A DNA stretch of 64,000 nt from Cellulomonas sp. WB94 (GTDB lineage: Bacteria > Actinomycetota > Actinomycetes > Actinomycetales > Cellulomonadaceae): positions 186,001 through 250,000 of the forward strand of contig NZ_QEES01000005.1 of NCBI RefSeq assembly GCF_003115775.1, in the 5' to 3' direction. Below are positions 50,211-58,480 of this stretch, piece after piece; position 1 is the first letter of the stretch; each line of letters starts with the position of its first letter. Both the position numbers and the translations under genes were made by a program. The notes below the pieces were generated by a model. It had not been told where the DNA came from, did not search any database, and worked only from the letters and a program-made list of their open reading frames with translations.

Positions 50211-52555
50211 CCAGCACGACCTCGCACGCCAACGAGCCCGCCGTGCTCCACCGGCCGTTCGGCATCGAGCACCCCTACGCGACGTCCGCCGACCAGCGCC
50301 GTCCCGTGCGTCCCGAGGCCGGGCAGTCGGTGCACCTCGGTGTGGTCTGCCGGCCCGACGTCTCGGCGGTCACGTGCGAGTGGCAGCGCGTCGGCGAGCC
50401 CGCGACCACCCTCCAGCTCGGCACCGTCGATCCGGACGCCACCGACGCCGCGGCGCTCGCGGGAGGTGACGGTCACCTCGCCGGTGCCCAGGCGGCACAG
50501 CTGACCTCCGCGGGCGGCTGGGAGGTCGAGAGCCCGGCCCTCGAGGCCGGCGTGCGCTACCGGTACCGGTTCGTCGCACAGACGCCCGCAGAAGCCGGCG
50601 CCGGCGACCCGCAGGACGAGATGACCCCGTGGTTCGAGGTCTCGGCCGGCGTGTGGGTGGCCGACGGCGGCCGCCTGACGTTGACGGACCGGGCGGCGAC
50701 CCGCTCGACGGAGCCCGAGACCGGCCTCGTGACCGACCACCCTCGCCTCGTCCCCGGGTCGGTCCGGTGGCTGCGCGATGCCGACGGCGTCCACCGGGTC
50801 CGCTTCGCGCTGCGGCTCGAGCCGACCGAGCACGTCGTCGGCTTCGGCGAGCGGTTCGATGCGGTCGACCAGCGGGGTCGGCGCCTGGACGCCGTCGTGT
50901 TCGAGCAGTACAAGTCCCAGGGCCGGCACGGGCGCACCTACCTGCCGATGCCGTTCGCGCACGTCATCGACGAGTCCGGCGAGCCGGGGTGGGGGCTGCA
51001 CGTCCGCACGGCGCGCCGCACCTGGTTCGACGTCGGCGCGTCCGACCCCGACCAGCTGGTCGTCGAGGCCGCGCTCGAGGGGGCTGCCGACGAGACCCTC
51101 GACGTGGCCGTCTACCACGGCGCCCCGCACGAGGTCCTGCACGCGTTCGGCGACGAGGTCGGCCGCGCCGAGCTGTTGCCGGAGTGGGTGTTCCGGCTCT
51201 GGGCCTCCGGCAACGAGTGGAACACGCAGCAGATCGTGACGGCCCGCATGGACTCCCACCGCGACCTCGAGATCCCGGTCGGCGCGGTCGTCATCGAGGC
51301 ATGGAGCGACGAGGAGGGGATCACGATCTTCCGCGACGCGCGGTACGACGTGAACCTCGACGGGGCCGCGCACCAGGCGGCCGACTTCACCTACCCGCCG
51401 GACGGCGCGTGGCCCGACCCCAAGGCCATGATCGACGAGCTCCACGAGCGAGGGATCAAGGTCATCCTGTGGCAGATCCCGCTGCAGAAGACCGAGTTCG
51501 ACCTGGGCCCCGGCGTCGGGCAGGACAGCCAGGTGCTCGCCGACGCCCGCGCCATGGTCGACGGGGGTCACGCCGTGCTCGAGGCCGACGGCTCGCCGTA
51601 CCACAACCGGGGCTGGTGGTTCCCGCAGGCCCTGCTCGCCGACCTGACGACCCCGCGCAGCCGGGACTGGTGGACGGCCAAGCGGCGCTACCTCGTCGAG
51701 GACCTGGACGTCGACGGGTTCAAGACCGATGGCGGCGAGCACGCGTGGGGTCATGACCTGCGCTACGGCGACGGTCGACGCGGCGACGAGGGCAACAACC
51801 TCTACCCGGTGCACTACGCGCGGACCTTCGGCGACCTGCTGCGCTCGTGCGGCAAGGCCCCGGTGACCTTCTCGCGTGCCGGGTTCACGGGGTCGCAGGC
51901 GCACGGCATCTTCTGGGCAGGCGACGAGGACTCCACCTGGGAGGCGTTCGCCCACTCGGTCACAGCCGGCATCACCGCGGCGGCGTGCGGGATCGTCTAC
52001 TGGGGCTGGGACCTCGCCGGGTTCTCCGGGCCGGTCCCGGACTCCGAGCTCTACCTGCGCGCGACCGCGGCCGCGACCTTCATGCCGATCATGCAGTACC
52101 ACTCCGAGTTCAACCACCACCGCCGACCGCTGCGCGACCGCACGCCCTGGTTCGTCGCGGAGACGAACGGTGACCCCGGCGTCGTCGACACGTTCCGGCG
52201 GTACGCCGAGCTGCGCGAACGCCTGGTTCCCTACCTGTCCGAGCAGGCCGCGGCTGCCGTCGCGACGAGCCGGCCGCTGATGCGCGGGCTGTTCTTCGAC
52301 CACCCCGACGACGCCGCGGTCTGGGACCACCCCGGTCAGTTCCTGCTCGGGGACGACCTCCTCGTCAACCCTGTGACGAGCCCGGGAGCGGCCACCTGGT
52401 CGACCTACCTGCCCGCGGGCACCTGGGTCGACGTCTGGACCGGTACGACGCACGCCGGGGCGCAGGTCACGCAGCGCGACGTCCCGCGCGACGTCGTCCC
52501 CGTGTACTGCCGCGCCGAACGCTGGGGTGCGCTGCGCCGCATCTTCGAGGCCTGA
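50207..52555 (+). CDS. GH31 alpha-glycosidase
   Basis: 782 residues, cytosolic. A beta-rich N-terminal half (GFGERFDAVDQRGRRLD) leads to the barrel, with FRLWASGNEWNTQ, VIEAWSDE and catalytic nucleophile Asp508 in DGFKTDGGEH. Asp573 in WAGDEDSTWEA is the likely acid/base. C-terminal sheets (DDLLVNPVTSPGA) are typical. GH31 includes alpha-glucosidases, alpha-xylosidases and sulfoquinovosidases; the FKTD form fits alpha-glucosidase or alpha-xylosidase. Last gene of the ROK-ABC-GH15-GH31 operon. Confidence 0.93.
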   Translation: MTSTTSHANEPAVLHRPFGIEHPYATSADQRRPVRPEAGQSVHLGVVCRPDVSAVTCEWQRVGEPATTLQLGTVDPDATDAAALAGGDGHLAGAQAAQLTSAGGWEVESPALEAGVRYRYRFVAQTPAEAGAGDPQDEMTPWFEVSAGVWVADGGRLTLTDRAATRSTEPETGLVTDHPRLVPGSVRWLRDADGVHRVRFALRLEPTEHVVGFGERFDAVDQRGRRLDAVVFEQYKSQGRHGRTYLPMPFAHVIDESGEPGWGLHVRTARRTWFDVGASDPDQLVVEAALEGAADETLDVAVYHGAPHEVLHAFGDEVGRAELLPEWVFRLWASGNEWNTQQIVTARMDSHRDLEIPVGAVVIEAWSDEEGITIFRDARYDVNLDGAAHQAADFTYPPDGAWPDPKAMIDELHERGIKVILWQIPLQKTEFDLGPGVGQDSQVLADARAMVDGGHAVLEADGSPYHNRGWWFPQALLADLTTPRSRDWWTAKRRYLVEDLDVDGFKTDGGEHAWGHDLRYGDGRRGDEGNNLYPVHYARTFGDLLRSCGKAPVTFSRAGFTGSQAHGIFWAGDEDSTWEAFAHSVTAGITAAACGIVYWGWDLAGFSGPVPDSELYLRATAAATFMPIMQYHSEFNHHRRPLRDRTPWFVAETNGDPGVVDTFRRYAELRERLVPYLSEQAAAAVATSRPLMRGLFFDHPDDAAVWDHPGQFLLGDDLLVNPVTSPGAATWSTYLPAGTWVDVWTGTTHAGAQVTQRDVPRDVVPVYCRAERWGALRRIFEA

Positions 52556-52606
52556 CCGGGTCGACGACGCTCGAGCGCTGACGTGCCGTCTCGGACCCTC
52601 CTCCGC

Positions 52607-54400
52607 CTACGCGCGGATGTCGAACTCCTGGAGGCGCCGGCGATCCTTCTTGGAGGCCGACGCCTGCAGGGCCAGCAGCTCGGCGTAGATGCCGCCCGTC
52701 GCGGCCAGCTCAGCAGGCGTCCCGATCTCGTCGACGTGCCCGTCCTTGAGGGTGATGATGCGGTCGACGGACGAGATCGTCGAGAGCCGGTGGGCGATGA
52801 TCAGCGTCGTCCGGCCGGCCATCAGGTGGTCGAGGCCCTCCTGGACCAGCCGCTCCGACTTGGAGTCCAACGAGCTCGTCGCCTCGTCGAGGATCAGGAT
52901 GGGCGCGTCCTTGAGGATCGCGCGGGCCACGGCGATCCGCTGCTTCTGACCACCGGAGAGCTTGATGCCCCGCTCGCCGATCTGGGAGTCGTAGCCCTGG
53001 GCGAACCGCGCGATGAACTCGTGTGCGTTGGCGGACCGCGACGAGGCCACGACGTCGTCGTCCGAGGCGTCCGGGCGCGCGTAGGCGATGTTCTCCCGGA
53101 TGGTCCCGGAGAACAACGACGGGTCCTGGAAGACGACCCCGATGTCCGCCCGCAGGTCCTGCAGGGCGAGCGACCGGACGTCGGTCCCCCCGATCCGGAT
53201 CGTGCCCGCCGTCGGTGTGTACAGCCGCAGCAGGAGGCTGACCAGCGTCGTCTTGCCGCCACCGCTCTCGCCGACGAAGGCGACGTGCTCGCCTCGGCGG
53301 ACCGCGAAGCTCACACCGCTCAGCACGACCTCGCCGCCCTGGTAGCCGAAGTCGACGTGGTCGAACTCGATCGCGGCCGGCTTGTGACCGTGCGCCGGCG
53401 GGTGCGCCTGGACCATGGGCAGCACCTCGGCCTCGGCCAGCTCCTCCATGACCGCGAAGTAGTCGCGGCTCCCCGCGACGGCCCGCTGCGAGGAGTCCAC
53501 CAGGAAGCTCATGGAGAACACCGGCTGGCGGGCCATGTTCACGAGCTGGATCAGCAGGACCATCGCCCCGATCGTGAAGGCGCCCCGGACGGTCTGGACG
53601 AAGATGATCGCGAACACCGCGAAGAAGATCAGGTTCAGGGCACCCCGCCGGGAGACGTCCATCGTGTGCCAGTACCGCGACTGCCGCCGCGTCGTCTGGA
53701 TCGTCCGGTCGTAGTGGTCGTTGAAGCTGGTCAGCTCGCGCCGCTCCTGGACGAAGCTCTTGACCACGCGGATCTGCCCGACGACCTCCGCGAAACGGCC
53801 GCCCGCCACGTCGAACGTGCGGTTCTTCTCCCCCTCCAGCACCTGCCAGCGCGCGCTCGTGATCGTCGTGAGCCAGGCGAAGACCGGGTAGATCACCGCG
53901 AGCAGCAGAGCCAGGGGCCAGGAGTAGAACGCGGTGATCGCGAGCACAGCGGCCACGGTCAGGACCATCTGGAAGAACGAGTTGGCGAACATGTTGAGGA
54001 AGCCCGTGGTCTCCGTGATGGACCGCGAGAGCCGGTTGATCACCGTCCCGGTGAGCTCGTTGTCGAAGTACCGCTGCGGCAGCGAGAGGAGCTTGGCGAA
54101 GTACGTGCCGGACAGCCGCGCACGGAGCCTCGACGCCATCGTGTCGCCGAGGTAGCCGCCGATGTTCGTGAGCACCGTGTTCGCCAGGTCGGCGGCGAGC
54201 AGCGCGGCGGCCAGCCAGAGGACCGTCGAGATCCCCGAGACCTGCCCGGCGTGCGCGGCGACGACGTAGTCGGTGGCGGACTTGATGATGAACGGGGTCA
54301 GCAGCCCGGTGACCGCCACCGCCAGCGAGCACACGACGATGGCTGCGTAGTAGGGCCACAGCTCGCGCGCGACGAACAGGATCCGGACGATGCTGCGCAC
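52607..54400 (-). CDS. ABC exporter, fused membrane and ATPase domains
   Basis: 597 residues from GTG 54400. Six membrane helices (about 1-310; YYAAIVVCSLAVAVTGLL first, then LPQRYFDNELTGTVINRLS in the coupling region) precede an ATPase domain with Walker A GESGGGKTT, Q-loop VVFQDP, signature LSGGQKQR, Walker B ILILDEATSSLD and H-loop IIAHRLST. It is a homodimeric half-transporter of the MsbA/multidrug type. Substrate unknown. It converges on GH31 and is not part of that operon. Confidence 0.94.
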   Translation of the reverse strand: MRSIVRILFVARELWPYYAAIVVCSLAVAVTGLLTPFIIKSATDYVVAAHAGQVSGISTVLWLAAALLAADLANTVLTNIGGYLGDTMASRLRARLSGTYFAKLLSLPQRYFDNELTGTVINRLSRSITETTGFLNMFANSFFQMVLTVAAVLAITAFYSWPLALLLAVIYPVFAWLTTITSARWQVLEGEKNRTFDVAGGRFAEVVGQIRVVKSFVQERRELTSFNDHYDRTIQTTRRQSRYWHTMDVSRRGALNLIFFAVFAIIFVQTVRGAFTIGAMVLLIQLVNMARQPVFSMSFLVDSSQRAVAGSRDYFAVMEELAEAEVLPMVQAHPPAHGHKPAAIEFDHVDFGYQGGEVVLSGVSFAVRRGEHVAFVGESGGGKTTLVSLLLRLYTPTAGTIRIGGTDVRSLALQDLRADIGVVFQDPSLFSGTIRENIAYARPDASDDDVVASSRSANAHEFIARFAQGYDSQIGERGIKLSGGQKQRIAVARAILKDAPILILDEATSSLDSKSERLVQEGLDHLMAGRTTLIIAHRLSTISSVDRIITLKDGHVDEIGTPAELAATGGIYAELLALQASASKKDRRRLQEFDIRA

Positions 54401-54539
54401 GGGCGGTTGGCTCCCTGACGGTGGTGGCGGACGAGCAGCGCGCGCGACGCCGACGGGTGCCGCACTGCACCATCCTCTCCCGCCCGACGTACAGTCGGCC
54501 CCGGGCGTGACCACGCCGCCAGCCACGGAGGGAACCATC

Positions 54540-54884
54540 ATGATCGTCTGCATCACCGTGTCCGAGGACGGCCGCGCGGGCGGCGGCTGGGGTCGTGCGC
54601 ACCGCGTCGCGCTCGCCACCACGTCCGACGGCACGATCACCGACTGGCGCGACGTCGAGGTCGGCTGGGACACCGCCCACGACGAGGGGACCGAAGGGTC
54701 CCACCACGCGCGCATCGCCCGCTTCCTCATCGACAACCACGTCGAGGCGGTCGTCACCGGCCACATGGGACCGCCGATGTCCCGGATGCTGGGCACCATG
54801 AGGATCCGCACATCCTTCGACGCCGACGGCGACGCCCGCGCGGCTGTGCTGGCCGCGCTCCCCGCACTCGAGGGGCCCGTGTGA
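54540..54884 (+). CDS. NifB/NifX-type cofactor-binding domain protein
   Basis: 114 residues from ATG 54540, with GGAGGGA upstream. IVCITVSEDGRAGGGWGRAH, VGWDTAHDEGTEGSHHARIAR and VEAVVTGHMGPPMSRML match the dinitrogenase iron-molybdenum cofactor biosynthesis fold (PF02579), an RNase H-like domain that binds metal clusters in NifX and NafY. No nitrogenase gene is nearby, and stand-alone copies are of unknown role. It is divergent from the ABC exporter. Confidence 0.85.
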   Translation: MIVCITVSEDGRAGGGWGRAHRVALATTSDGTITDWRDVEVGWDTAHDEGTEGSHHARIARFLIDNHVEAVVTGHMGPPMSRMLGTMRIRTSFDADGDARAAVLAALPALEGPV

Positions 54885-54978
54885 CCACACTGCCGACCGG
54901 CTGGTTCGGTTCGCGACCCGACGAACGGTAGCCACGGCGATCCCCTCAGCCTGCGAGCCGCGCAGCCGATAGGGACGT

Positions 54979-57864
54979 GTGGCCTCCGACAGCACCGAAC
55001 CGCGCGAGACGTCGGGCGCGACGACGAACCTGCTGCTGCGCTACGTCCGTGACCAGGGTGGGGACAGGGCCGTCGCCGCGACGCTCGCGCTCGCTGACGT
55101 GCCGTACTCCGTGGACTCGCTCCAGGACACCTCCACGTGGGTCAGCTACGCCACGCGGCTCCGCCTGTTCGAGGCCGCGACCGCCGTCCTGGGGGATCCC
55201 CGCACGGCGTTCGAGATCGGCGCGACCGGGCTGAAGCACGGAGTCCATCCGGCGATCGTGCCGTTGCTGCGGGCGTTCGGCTCGCCCCGTGAGGTCTACC
55301 GCCAGCTGCCGCTCACGGTGCCGAAGTTCACATCGACGTCGACCATGGACGCCGTCGAGTGCACCGAGACCTCGGCGACGATCCGGTACACGCTGCACGC
55401 CGGCTTCACGCCGTCCCGGTTGGACTGCGAGTACGCGCAGGGCCTCTTCGCGGCCGTGCCCTGCATGTTCGGCCTGCCGCGGGCGCACGTCGAGCACCAC
55501 GAGTGTGCGTCGGACGGGTACCCCGCATGCGTCTACCGGGTGGCCTGGACCCGGCTGCGCCGGTGGTACTCGGTCGTCGGCAGGCGCCGGGCGGACCGGA
55601 TCGCCGTCGCCGCGCTGCACGCCCAGCTGGAGGAGTTCCAGCAGGCCGCCGCCGACCTGGTGAGCAGCAACGACATCGACCAGGTGCTCGACCGGATCGT
55701 CGGCCGTGCCGCGGCGGCCATCCTCGCGCCGTCCTACCTGCTCGTGGTCTTCGGGACGGACAGCAGCGAGCCGGTCGTCCGGCACCAGGGTCTCGACCCC
55801 GAGGCCGCCGCCGATCTCACCGGACGGCTGCTGCGCGGCGACGACCTGGGCGACGCAGCCGTCGTGGCAGACGTCGCGTCGACCCGCCACGTGCACGGCA
55901 GGCTCGCCGCGGTCTACGCCCCGGGGTACCGGCCGATGGAGGGCGACCGGTCGCTGCTCGAGGCGTACGCGCACCACGCGGCTGCCGCCCTCGACCTCCT
56001 GATCGCCCTGGAGGACAGCCGGCTGGAGGAGAGCCGCGCGACGGCGCTGCTCACGCTCGCGCACGAGCTCGCCTCCTCGAACGACGCGGTCGCCGTCGCT
56101 GTGGTCGTCGCGAACGCGCTGCCGCGGATCGTCGGGTGCCGGGCCGCCACCGTGCTGCTGTGGGACCCCGACCTCGGTGCGCTCGAGGTCGCCGCGGTGT
56201 CCGACCGGGATCCGGCCAGGCGGGCCCTCCTCCTGGCGACCCGGATCCGTGCCGACGAGACACCCGAGCTCGTCGAGATGCTCACGCACCACAGCCCGAC
56301 CGTGCTCTGCGCGAGCGAGGCGAGCCCGGTGCTCGCCGCCCTGCTGGCGGCCGCCGGGACACCGAGCGCCGTCGTCGTGCCGCTGCTGGCGGGCGATGCG
56401 CTGCTGGGCGTCGCCGCGGCGGCCTGGGACCCGGACGTCGGGGCGGAGGTGCAGCAGACCGCGCTCGACCGGATCGGGGGCGTGAGCGAGCAGGCAGCCG
56501 CAGCCCTGCAGAACGCCCGACTGCTCAGCACGGTCCGTCGCCAGGCGCTCCACGACTCCCTGACGGGACTGCCCAACCGGGTGATGTTCGCGCAGAGCCT
56601 CGACGCGACGCTGCAGGCCGCAGACGAGCGCCGCACGACAGCGATACTGTTCTGCGACCTCGACAACTTCAAGCACGTCAACGACGACCTCGGCCACGGT
56701 GCGGGCGACGAGCTGCTGCGGCAGGTCGCCGAGCGGCTGCGCGACGCGGTCGGAGCCCAGAACGTCATCGCGCGGCTGGGCGGCGACGAGTTCGCCGTCG
56801 TGGTCGACGACTGCGAGGGTGGCGGCGCCGCAGCGGTCCTGGCGCGGCGGATGGTCGACAGCCTCGACGTGCCGTTCCGGATCGAGGGGCGCGAGCTGCG
56901 CATCACCACGAGCGTCGGCGTCGCCGTGCACCCGGGTCCGGATGGCCACGGCGGGCGGCTGCTGGCGGCGTCCGACCGCGCGATGTACGAGGCGAAGAAG
57001 CGCGGTCGCAACCAGGTCGCGCTCGCGACCGAGGCGCCGCGCACGGCACCCGGCCCGTCCCTCCAGGCAGAGCTGCGGATCGGCGTGGCCCGCGGCGAGC
57101 TGCGCCTGCACTTCCAGCCGGTCGTCGACGTCTCCGTCGCAGCCGCACCGGTCATCGTCGGCTGCGAGGCGCTCGTCCGCTGGCAGCACCCGCGGCTCGG
57201 TCTCCTCGCGCCGGCAGCCTTCCTTCCGCTCGCCGAGGACACCGGCCTCGTCACCGAGATCGACCTGTGGGTGGTGGGCGCCGCCTGCGCGGCGCTCGCG
57301 GCCCGGCACCCGGCCCCCGCGTCGCTGCAGGTCGCGGTCAACCTCGCGAGTGCCACCCTCGTCGATCCGCGTCTGCTCCCGACCGTCCGCGCGGCGCTCA
57401 GCCACAACCGGCTCGCCCCGGACCGGCTCGTCCTCGAGATCATCGAGAGCAGGTCCCTGGTCGACCTCCCGGGCGTCGTCGAACGGCTCATCGAGCTGCG
57501 TCAGCTGGGTGTGCGCATCTCGCTCGACGACTTCGGGACCGGATTCTCGACGCTGTCCTGGTTGCAGACCCTTCCGGTCGACCAGATCAAGATCGATCGC
57601 AGCTTCACCATGGAGCTGCCCGACCCCCGGGCGCTGGCGCTCGTCAAGGGTGTCCTGGCGCTCGCGCACGAGCTGGGCATCGAGGTGATCGCGGAAGGGG
57701 TCGAGACGGTCGACCAGCTCGAGGCGTTGCGCGACGCCGGCTGCCTCCTCGTGCAGGGCTACCTGCTCGGCCGTCCAGGGCCGGCAGAGCACGTCCGGAC
57801 GATCGCCCCGACCGCGTCGCTCCGAGCCGGCACCCCGCGATCGGCAGCCGTTGCGGTCCTGTGA
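54979..57864 (+). CDS. V4R-like/GAF/GAF/GGDEF/EAL c-di-GMP protein
   Basis: 961 residues from GTG 54979. The N-terminus (about 1-190) is helical, then ends in a Cys-rich HHECASDGYPACVYRVAW segment similar to V4R-type small-molecule sensors. Two GAF-like domains (about 210-345 and 355-520) follow. The GGDEF domain has DSLTGLPNRVMFAQ, DLDNFKHVNDDLGHGAGDELL and GGDEF at 601-605. The EAL domain has EAL at 730-732, DDFGTGFSTL, IKIDRSF and AEGVET. Both catalytic domains look intact, so it could make or degrade cyclic di-GMP. No membrane helix. Confidence 0.9.
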   Translation: MASDSTEPRETSGATTNLLLRYVRDQGGDRAVAATLALADVPYSVDSLQDTSTWVSYATRLRLFEAATAVLGDPRTAFEIGATGLKHGVHPAIVPLLRAFGSPREVYRQLPLTVPKFTSTSTMDAVECTETSATIRYTLHAGFTPSRLDCEYAQGLFAAVPCMFGLPRAHVEHHECASDGYPACVYRVAWTRLRRWYSVVGRRRADRIAVAALHAQLEEFQQAAADLVSSNDIDQVLDRIVGRAAAAILAPSYLLVVFGTDSSEPVVRHQGLDPEAAADLTGRLLRGDDLGDAAVVADVASTRHVHGRLAAVYAPGYRPMEGDRSLLEAYAHHAAAALDLLIALEDSRLEESRATALLTLAHELASSNDAVAVAVVVANALPRIVGCRAATVLLWDPDLGALEVAAVSDRDPARRALLLATRIRADETPELVEMLTHHSPTVLCASEASPVLAALLAAAGTPSAVVVPLLAGDALLGVAAAAWDPDVGAEVQQTALDRIGGVSEQAAAALQNARLLSTVRRQALHDSLTGLPNRVMFAQSLDATLQAADERRTTAILFCDLDNFKHVNDDLGHGAGDELLRQVAERLRDAVGAQNVIARLGGDEFAVVVDDCEGGGAAAVLARRMVDSLDVPFRIEGRELRITTSVGVAVHPGPDGHGGRLLAASDRAMYEAKKRGRNQVALATEAPRTAPGPSLQAELRIGVARGELRLHFQPVVDVSVAAAPVIVGCEALVRWQHPRLGLLAPAAFLPLAEDTGLVTEIDLWVVGAACAALAARHPAPASLQVAVNLASATLVDPRLLPTVRAALSHNRLAPDRLVLEIIESRSLVDLPGVVERLIELRQLGVRISLDDFGTGFSTLSWLQTLPVDQIKIDRSFTMELPDPRALALVKGVLALAHELGIEVIAEGVETVDQLEALRDAGCLLVQGYLLGRPGPAEHVRTIAPTASLRAGTPRSAAVAVL

Positions 57865-57998
57865 ACCGCTACCACGAGACGGGACCGCTGCGGCGGCCCG
57901 ACCGGGTGCTCGACGGGGTCTGAAGCACCTCGCTACGGTGGGTCACGACCAGCAACTTGCCCGTCCCGAGCCGTGTCAAAGCCGACCGGAGGCCGATG

Positions 57999-58466
57999 AT
58001 GCAGACGATCAGCCCGTTCCTGTGGTTCGACGACGAGGCCGAGGAAGCCGCCACGTTCTACACCTCGGTCTTCCCGAGGTCCTCGATCCTCGACGTCAGT
58101 CGCTACGGCGAGGGGGCGCCGAAGCCCGGAACCGCGATGGTCGTCACGTTCGTCCTCGACGGGCTCGAGCTCATCGCACTCAACGGGGGTCCCGGCTTCC
58201 CGTTCACCGAGGCCGTCTCGCTGTATGTGAAGGCCGAGACGCAGGACGAGATCGACGAGCTGTGGGCCAAGCTCACGGACGGCGGCGAGCCCGGCCGGTG
58301 CGGATGGCTCAGGGACCGCTACGGGTTGTCGTGGCAGGTCGTCCCGCCGGTCCTCGGCGAGCTGCTGTCCGATCCCGACCCCGCTCGGGCCGGCCGCGCC
58401 ATGCAGGCGATGCTCGGCATGGCCAAGCTCGACATCGCCGCGCTGCGGGCTTCCGCCGACGGGTGA
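57999..58466 (+). CDS. PhnB-like VOC family protein
   Basis: 155 residues. ATG 57999 has 6-base spacing from GGAGG at 57988-57992; ATG 57996 is possible. TISPFLWFDDEAEEAATFYTSVF opens the fold, and SLYVKAETQDEIDELWAKLTDGGE, then GRCGWLRDRYGLSWQVVP, match 3-demethylubiquinone-9 3-methyltransferase-like (PF06983) VOC proteins. Despite that name, a ubiquinone role is unlikely in actinobacteria. Function unknown. It ends 14 bases before the convergent flippase-like gene. Confidence 0.88.
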   Translation: MQTISPFLWFDDEAEEAATFYTSVFPRSSILDVSRYGEGAPKPGTAMVVTFVLDGLELIALNGGPGFPFTEAVSLYVKAETQDEIDELWAKLTDGGEPGRCGWLRDRYGLSWQVVPPVLGELLSDPDPARAGRAMQAMLGMAKLDIAALRASADG

Positions 58467-58480
58467 CGGCGAGCGCCGGG

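Noticed and set aside
49925-52453. 842-codon minus-strand frame opposite GH31
   Set aside because: No motif and no ribosome binding site; GH31 catalytic motifs on the plus strand are intact.
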